Source: Archilochus colubris
Lineage: Eukaryota; Chordata; Aves; Apodiformes; Trochilidae
Length of the DNA stretch: 64,000 bases
Assembly: GCA_023079485.1 (NCBI GenBank)
Contig: CM041086.1
Span: 11,726,401 to 11,790,400 of the forward strand
Direction: 5' to 3'
Made by a program: the position numbers and the translations under genes
The notes under the pieces: generated by a model
Databases searched by the model: none
Told to the model about the DNA's origin: nothing
Seen by the model: only the letters and a program-made list of their open reading frames with translations
Shown here: one piece after another, positions 57,930-64,000 of the stretch
Layout: every line of letters begins with the position of its first letter
Position numbering within the stretch: the first letter of the stretch is position 1

Positions 57930-58740
57930 TAGGGCCAGAATTTAATATGGAAAGTCATGAGGGTTTCTCCTAAAGACAAAGTTTATAAAAATGAGGACTG
58001 TGGCATTGTGTTCAAGCTTATTAACTGTGTCACACTGTTATTGCCTCCAGTCGTTCCTTCAGAAAACAAATAAACAGCAAGTATTTGTCAATCTCAGCAA
58101 TAAACTATAGTGGCAGCAAACTTAATCTGGTGTTAATTAGGCTTGTGGAAAACTAAATCAAGCATCAGAAACCACAGATTATTTTAGGCTTCCTCTAGCA
58201 TAAACACAAAGGCTTGAGGATCCATAACATATTATTTTTGTTGACAGTTTTCCACTTTTCCCCCAATTTATTTCGTGTACCCGATAGGCTGATCCTTGAT
58301 TGCTTTTAGCTCTGTCTTCTTTTGGCCTCAGTCTGGCAGTTTGTTAATCCTTCCTATTTTTGTGTATTTAAGCAGGATTACAAACTTCAAATGCACTGTA
58401 AAAGGAACCTGTATACAATCTTTCAAAATCACTTAAAGGGGCCAACGACAGAGGTCCCAGCCTTGCAAGGAAATACAGAACATTTCGGAAATCATCCCCA
58501 GTGTTTATTTCTAAGCCAGTTTTAATTACTCAGCAGGGATGAATGAAAGACCCAGAAAATGGAAAATGACACAGGATTTTTGCATTAAGTTACAGCTGAA
58601 GGAGAAGAAGAGAGCGATCGCTCTGCTTTCAAGTCCAGAGCATTTTGGGGTATAATTATGCCCTGCTGCTTTATTGACAAGCTAATAAAATTAAACTGCT
58701 TTGCAAATAGCCCGGGGACCTCGGGGAAGGCTCCACACAG
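57930..58740. promoter_or_regulatory. candidate conserved regulatory block
   Basis: About 800 bp of AT-rich unique sequence flanked by CR1-rich DNA. It carries TTAATTAG (58133-58140), a RUNX-type AACCACA (58170-58176) and a perfect 14-bp CpG-containing palindrome AGAGCGATCGCTCT (58611-58624). It lacks transposons and coding frames of note. Regulatory function is inferred from composition only. Confidence 0.3.
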
Positions 58741-59718
58741 CACTGAGAAGGAGCAGACGTCCCCACCCGAGGAACAGCAGGTAAGGAAGATGGGTAAGTC
58801 AGAAGAGACAAAACTCCCTGAGAGGGTGAAACTCACCTGAGAGATGGATTTAGGGCCAGAAAGGTTGAGAGAGGCAGAGCAGAGCTCAGCAACCTGCAGA
58901 CCCTCAAGCCCACCCTCAGCACCCACCTGAGGATGCTCTCCCCACCTGAGCCAACTCCAGATGGGATTCATCCAGGTCTCAGCTGTAACCAAACACCTCG
59001 AGTGCCAAGAAGCAGCAGCATTTGAAGGAGGTGTCGGGAGTTTCAAAGGTAATCAAGCATCCTGAAAGGTTTTTAAGCAAGAGGACACAGATTTTAAGGG
59101 CTGGGAATGGCCAGAGGTACCCACATTTCCTTGGGACCATGTTGGATCCATGCCCCCAGGCAGCCATCTCAGAGAGCAAAGCCACTACCTAAAATCCTGG
59201 AAAAAAAGACCATGGCCAAGCTCTGAGTTTCTTATTGGGAAGAAACTGCTGAGGCAGCAGAGGTGACAGCAGGACACCGCCAGCACCACCAGGACAGACC
59301 TCACTTTTCCCCAGTGTTTCTTCTTCCTTGAGTTTCCATTCCCAGCAAAGTTACTGTCTGATTGCCTGAAAAGAGAACAGTGTTCACTTATCAAGATGAT
59401 TTTCAAGCTAATTCACATTTGTTTTGGAAGTAAGATTTGATTTTTATTTTATTTTACTGGTTTTTTGTTTGGTTGGGTTTTTTGTTCCTCTTTCTTTCCA
59501 GGAAAAACTGAAGTCATACAAGAGCAAATCCTGCCTTGCCTGGTTTTGATCACTTGGCATGCTCAGAACCAAACTCCTCAGAGTAAATATTTCCTAGGGA
59601 GATCATTAAGGGTGTGACCAACATGTAAGGAACTGTTTCCCACTCTATAACCCACGTGGGTACCTGAGATGTGATTTGGGAGATGCTGCCTTGCATGCTG
59701 CATCACAAAAAAACCCCA
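58741..59718. other. intergenic, no gene recognised
   Basis: Unique DNA with no recognised gene or repeat. Confidence 0.4.
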
Positions 59719-60166
59719 ATCATAGAATCCCAGATTAGTTTGGGTAGGAAAGGACTTTAAAGATCATCCAAGTCCAACCCCTCTGCCATGGTCAGGAACC
59801 CCTCCCACAGCCCAGGCTGCTCCAAGCCCTATCCAACCTTAACACTGCCAGGGATGGGGCAGCCACAGCTTCTGGGGGCAACCTGGGCAATCAGGGGCTC
59901 AGCAACTTCACCCCAAAGAATTTCTTCCCAAAATATCATCTCAGTTTCCCCTCTTCCAGTTTAAACCCCTACCCCCTCATCCCATCCCTCCATGCCCTTA
60001 TCCAGAGTCCCTCCCGAGCTTTCCTGGAGCCCTTCAGGTACTGGAAAGTGCTTTAGGGTTCCCCTGGAGACTTCTCCAGGCTGAACCACCTCAGCTTTCT
60101 CATCCTGTCTTCTTAGGTGAGGTGCTCCAGCCCTCTAATCATCTTCCTGGCCCTCCACTGGACTGT
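59719..60166 (-). mobile_element. CR1 LINE 3' fragment, about 450 bp
   Basis: Reverse-oriented CR1 from the tail (AATCATAGAATCCCAGATTA) through GGGCAGCCACAGCTTCTGGG and AAGAATTTCTTCCCAAAATA to CCTCCACTGGACTG. The longest reverse-oriented CR1 in the window. Confidence 0.93.
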
Positions 60167-61392
60167 TTTAAATAAGATTTTTATTTTTAAAATATTGATT
60201 TTACCAGGAGCAAACTAGCATCCAGGCCAGCCCAGGAGCTGCACCCTCTCTTCCCCTGCAGCACAACCAGAAGGTCCTGCCCACCATGGGAACCTTGCCA
60301 GTTTCTTCATGTTTGCCTTTATGTTCAGAAAATAAACTGAAAAAAGGAGCAAAATAACCCAACCCAAGAAGCTGTCACACTCCCACGTGGTGCTGGAGGA
60401 AGGCAGATAAGGCAGAGATCCTCCCTCCTTCATCCCAGCCACCCATGGCCATCCCATGGTTATCCAGCTCCTCCAGGCAGAGTTTTGAAGGCCTAAGGAA
60501 ATATTGCAGGGATTTAACAGCAGAGGGGTGGGCAAAGGGCTCTGGTGTGGGCAAGGTGATGCCTGCTCTGGCTGGGCTGTTGTGTTTCTCTGCTGGGTGC
60601 CACCCTCTCACTTGAAAACTCAGAATTTCTGCTAATTGATCCAAAACGTTCCTAGTAGAAGTAGTAATACCAACGGTAGTAATAATGGTGATAATAATAA
60701 TGATGATAATGATACAGGTGATGATGAAAATAACTTTTCCAGGCTTTGCACCACTGATGGAATCCTAGATGAAGGACTTCAGGAAGGCAGACAAACTGTG
60801 CTAGCCAAAACTGAAGCCAAACCCTACCCCTCTGCAAGAGATTTTGCACTCCAGCACCACCAGATGCAGACATTCAGGAGGAGCCTGGGGATGTGTCCTG
60901 ACTATCCCGACACGTGGCAGTGTGAGTTACTACAGAACTGGTGGAAATTCAGGGTGAATTTTCATTTTAGAAGAAGTGGTTTTGCTTTATTTTACCACAA
61001 GATGGAGCCTTGAGATTAAACCATTCGGTTGAGGTTTAAGAAACTCCAAGCCCCTTTTTGAGCTCCCGTGTTTCATTTTCTCAGATTGTTATCAGTGGGG
61101 TTTTTTTAATGAATCTTTTTTTTTTTTTTTTTTTTTCATCGTCTCTTATTAGTCAGATATGAGGAAACTCTGGAGACTCTGCCAAAAGAGGTGCCACTGA
61201 GGCATAACTGAACAATGGGGTTTTTCTTCTGCAAGAAGAAATCATCTGGCAGCTCCACGCGAGGCTTTGGGAGGGGACAAGGTGGTGGAAGAAAGAGCAC
61301 TCTGTGGGAAAGCTGAGCCATGAGCGAGGGACAAAAGGAAGATATTTAGGAAGCAGAGGGATTTTTTCTTCCCCTCTCACTAGGTGAGTCTG
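60167..61392. other. intergenic with trinucleotide repeat
   Basis: Holds a (ATA/ATG)n microsatellite at about 60660-60735 (GATAATAATAATGATGATAA) and a T-tract at about 61119-61136. No gene is recognised. Confidence 0.5.
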
Positions 61393-61442
61393 TTGGAGTC
61401 GATATTTTGAGGTCCCAGCCAACCCCAAGCGTTCTGTGATTG
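61393..61442 (+). mobile_element. CR1 LINE 3' tail fragment
   Basis: Short tail: GATATTTTGAGGTCCCAGCC, CAACCCCAAGCGTTCTGTGA. Only about 50 bases are recognisable. Confidence 0.7.
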
Positions 61443-62190
61443 ACCTTGTGGTTCAGTTTGGCTTCTGCCAAAGCCCTGGATTCCCCATCCCACATTTCTT
61501 GCTGACAAATGGGAGGAAAGGATCAATGCAAATATTTTGCTGCCTTTGATAGCAGCAGCAGAACTGCCAGGAGACAAGCAGCCCAGCAGCACGTTCCCTC
61601 CCTGACCTTTGCCACCAGGCACTTCTCCAAACCAGAAAGCCTATGTGTATGAATTTCATTTCTCTTTTGATTTCACTTCCCTTCGCCCTGGAGGGATTGG
61701 GCTTTTTGTTCTGCAAGTGCTTGTTCTGGGGACTTTTTGTCTTTTTTTTTTTTTCCTAGTTGAAGTTAGAAGAACTGAGTAAAGAAGGGAGCCTTGGATT
61801 TTCCTTTGAGCTCTAGAAATCTCTAAAAGTGGGTTTTTCAGGGAAAAAAAAAAAGTCTTCTGCACTTGGGCATCACTCCTGAGAGCTGCGTGGAGCCAGA
61901 GGTCCCCACCCTGCTGGGACTTGGGCCAGCAAGGGGAAGACTTGGAGGAGAAAAAGCCAAATGTTGAACCCAAGTGGGAGCTGAGCAGAAGGCAGGGGCT
62001 GATAAGGCTTTGGGGCTCCCCACGGGCTTTCTGCTGCTCAGGTCTGACAAGGAAATGTCTAAATTCAGACAAAAGTTGCTGAGTCAATAGGAAGCTGCTG
62101 AGTAATCCCCCAGCTCCAGTTTCCATTGGGACCTTCTTGTTGCCTTCACACCTCTCTGTGCTCTCCTATCTCCTCCTCCAAAGGAATGGG
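61443..62190. other. intergenic, no gene recognised
   Basis: Unique DNA between CR1 fragments. Short open frames on both strands show no domain I know. Confidence 0.4.
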
Positions 62191-62191
62191 G

Positions 62192-62242
62192 TGGATGGAT
62201 GGATGGATGGATGGATGGATGGATGGATGGATGGATGGATGG
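62192..62242 (+). repeat. (GGAT)n microsatellite
   Basis: About twelve uninterrupted GGAT units. Confidence 0.95.
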
Positions 62243-62317
62243 CTACCAAGAAGATGGACATTCTGTTTTTCCAAGAAATCAGATGGCAAAGGTGAGGGGC
62301 TGCTGGGGAGATTCTGG

Positions 62318-62522
62318 TGGGACATCAGAGGAAAACTTTTCCCTATAAGAAGAGTCAAGCACTGGAACAATCTCCTCAGGGAAGTGGTGGATTGCCCAAC
62401 ACTGGACACTCCTAGAACTCAGCCTGGCAGGGTGCTAAGCCATCTCATCTAAACAAACAAAAAAAAAGGTTGGCCCAGATGATGGTTGAGGTCCCTCCCA
62501 ACCTGCCAGTCTACATTTCTAT
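62318..62522 (+). mobile_element. CR1 LINE 3' fragment
   Basis: Forward CR1 with GTCAAGCACTGGAACAATCT, CAGGGAAGTGGTGGATTGCC, GGTTGAGGTCCCTCCCAACC and a decayed tail (CTACATTTCTAT). An A-rich insertion interrupts it near 62455-62468. Confidence 0.8.
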
Positions 62523-62892
62523 TTCAAATTCCACCTTTTCTGCCTCGATCAGAGGGGAGCAGCAAAGGACCCCAGCAGCTTGCTATGGTTGGAGGAGAGA
62601 GAATGAGAGGCTGGGCCACCACATCCATTGCCATGGTCAACCCCATCCTGGGCTTCATCACTCCAAGCTTCCCAGTCCCCTGTAGCTCAGCCCAGTGCCA
62701 TCCTTTCAGCAGAGCTGGTGGGGAACCCGTGCTAAGCAGTGGCCCAAAATACTTGGCCAGCTTTTCATCCAAGTCCCTTGGCCACCACGCCCCAAGAGCA
62801 CAATCTCCAGTTGTCAGGCTGGGAAGGGGCTGTGGAGCTTGTGCAGGCACAGGAGAGCAAGAGCAGGAAGAGGCAGGGTTACTGCAGGAGGG

Positions 62893-62953
62893 GGGGGGTT
62901 GGTAAAGATGATCTTTAGAGGTCCCTTCCAACCCAAATTATTCTGATTCTGTG
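62893..62953 (+). mobile_element. CR1 LINE 3' tail fragment
   Basis: GATGATCTTTAGAGGTCCCT, TCCAACCCAAATTATTCTGA then TTCTGTGG: the last ~60 bases of a CR1 in + orientation. Confidence 0.85.
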
Positions 62954-64000
62954 GTTCCCACAGGCAGCTGCCTCCCTGCCCTGCCCAGGTCCAGGAGTTG
63001 GGCAATCCCTTTCCCAGGAGCTCCACCCTTGGACAGCTCTTGTCTTTTGCAGATAAAAAGCCAACACCCTTTCTCATCGTTTCAGGTCCCAGCTCCTTTT
63101 TACCAAAAAAACCCCCAAATTAACAACCCAGTCGTAAACAACAACAACAACTCTGTTGTGCCTCTGCCCAACCCGTCCTTTTGGGCCCTTGTAAATAATT
63201 TTTCCCTTTTAATCAGTTTTCTAATTGCAAGCATCAGCTGTTCCTGGGTAAGCCAGGGACCCAAGGGGACAGTGAGATGCTTGGGTACACCCAGGACACT
63301 TCCTTGGCATAAACAGAGCTCCCAGGCTGCCGGAAGGCTGCAGGAACTTGCACAAAGGATCCAAACGGATGTCTGGGGGGTGGAGGATATTTTTCAAGAG
63401 CTGGGTTTTACATCACAGCAACACTTCCTTCCCCAGTGCTTTCCCTTTCCCTGCTCCTCTTGCCTACCTCCCCCAGGTCTTTGCTGTGCCCAAGGTTTTC
63501 CCAGCCCCTCCCCTTCTTGCTCTTCTTAAAACCCCGTGAGCAAACTGATGATGGAAAAAGCAATCCCTGCAACATCACTCCAGCCTCTGCCTGATGGGAA
63601 GCAGGGTGGAGGTTACACCTTGTCCTCTTCGTGCAGGAACAGAACAGAAAGTGGCCTTGGTTGATTTTCATTTTTCATTAAATCTTGAAAGGAACCAGAT
63701 ACAGTTCTGAGAATTAAGGTGAAAAAGCAGCTTATCCAGAAAATGAAGCCATGCTCTCAACAAACCTCTCCAACCACATCTCTATTTGTTACACCCAGCA
63801 TGTTTATTAGTCCCAGGAGGTTACACAGGATATAAGTGGAGGAATTTCTGCTGTCAATGATCCCAGTGGCATCTTTTCCCATCAGCAGGCACCACCCCAA
63901 GCAGCTGGGTTTCAGGAGAGTGGGGATGCACACTTGTCATGGGGTTAAATCAGGATTCAGGGTGGCATCACCCCCAGTCCTCCAGTGTAAGGAGGATACA
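62954..64000. other. right edge, no gene recognised
   Basis: Unique sequence, including CAACAACAACAA near 63138. The longest forward frame (62951-63529) shows no domain I know and overlaps CR1-adjacent DNA. Confidence 0.4.

Noticed and set aside
60636..61013. 125-residue frame starting in an Asn/Asp-rich repeat
   Set aside because: The N terminus is the ATA/ATG microsatellite. The remainder shows no known domain.
62951..63529. 192-residue open frame near the right edge
   Set aside because: No domain, signal or splice pattern is recognised. Its composition follows the local C/T-rich DNA.
1..64000. tRNA, rRNA, CRISPR arrays, phage or bacterial operons
   Set aside because: No such structure was seen on either strand. 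The window is avian-type nuclear DNA.

Overview
The window is vertebrate nuclear DNA and almost certainly comes from a bird. The evidence is repeated fragments of the chicken-repeat LINE CR1, including a 3' tail made of ATTCTATG repeats, together with GT-AG spliced genes in the typical avian layout. It shows no bacterial operons, phage genes or CRISPR arrays. Two protein-coding genes can be supported, and both appear intact and complete.

Left part (about 3.4-14.9 kb, + strand): CHMP1B, an ESCRT-III subunit, in 8 coding exons (199 residues), driven by a CpG-island promoter. The promoter has an NRF1 palindrome and an ETS motif, and directly upstream lies a 17-unit minisatellite in which nearly every unit is built on a GC-box core. 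A 3' UTR with three AATAAA signals follows.

Middle part (about 31.9-37.2 kb, - strand): TBX22, a T-box transcription factor, in 8 coding exons (488 residues), packed into GC-rich DNA with very short introns except the last. The two genes are convergent, about 20 kb apart from stop to stop. As far as I recall, human TBX22 and the CHMP1B2P pseudogene both lie in Xq21.1. The avian multi-exon gene therefore looks like the ancestral intron-containing copy, whose role in mammals is filled by the intronless CHMP1B retrogene on an autosome.

The remainder (1-3.4, 15-31 and 38-64 kb) has no gene I can support. It holds twelve recognisable CR1 fragments clustered at 1.5, 23-28 and 54-63 kb. It also holds simple repeats (TA, GGAT, TG-rich, ATG/ATA), a degenerate A-tract minisatellite at 50.1-50.5 kb, and several AT-rich or CpG-retaining blocks that look like candidate conserved regulatory elements for TBX22. 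The interval 28.3-54.5 kb around TBX22 has no CR1 that I can recognise. I see no tRNA, rRNA, or virus-derived gene. No radically new system is visible. The most useful novelties are the GC-box minisatellite at the CHMP1B promoter, the duplicated splice donor and short N terminus of TBX22, and the candidate regulatory blocks.
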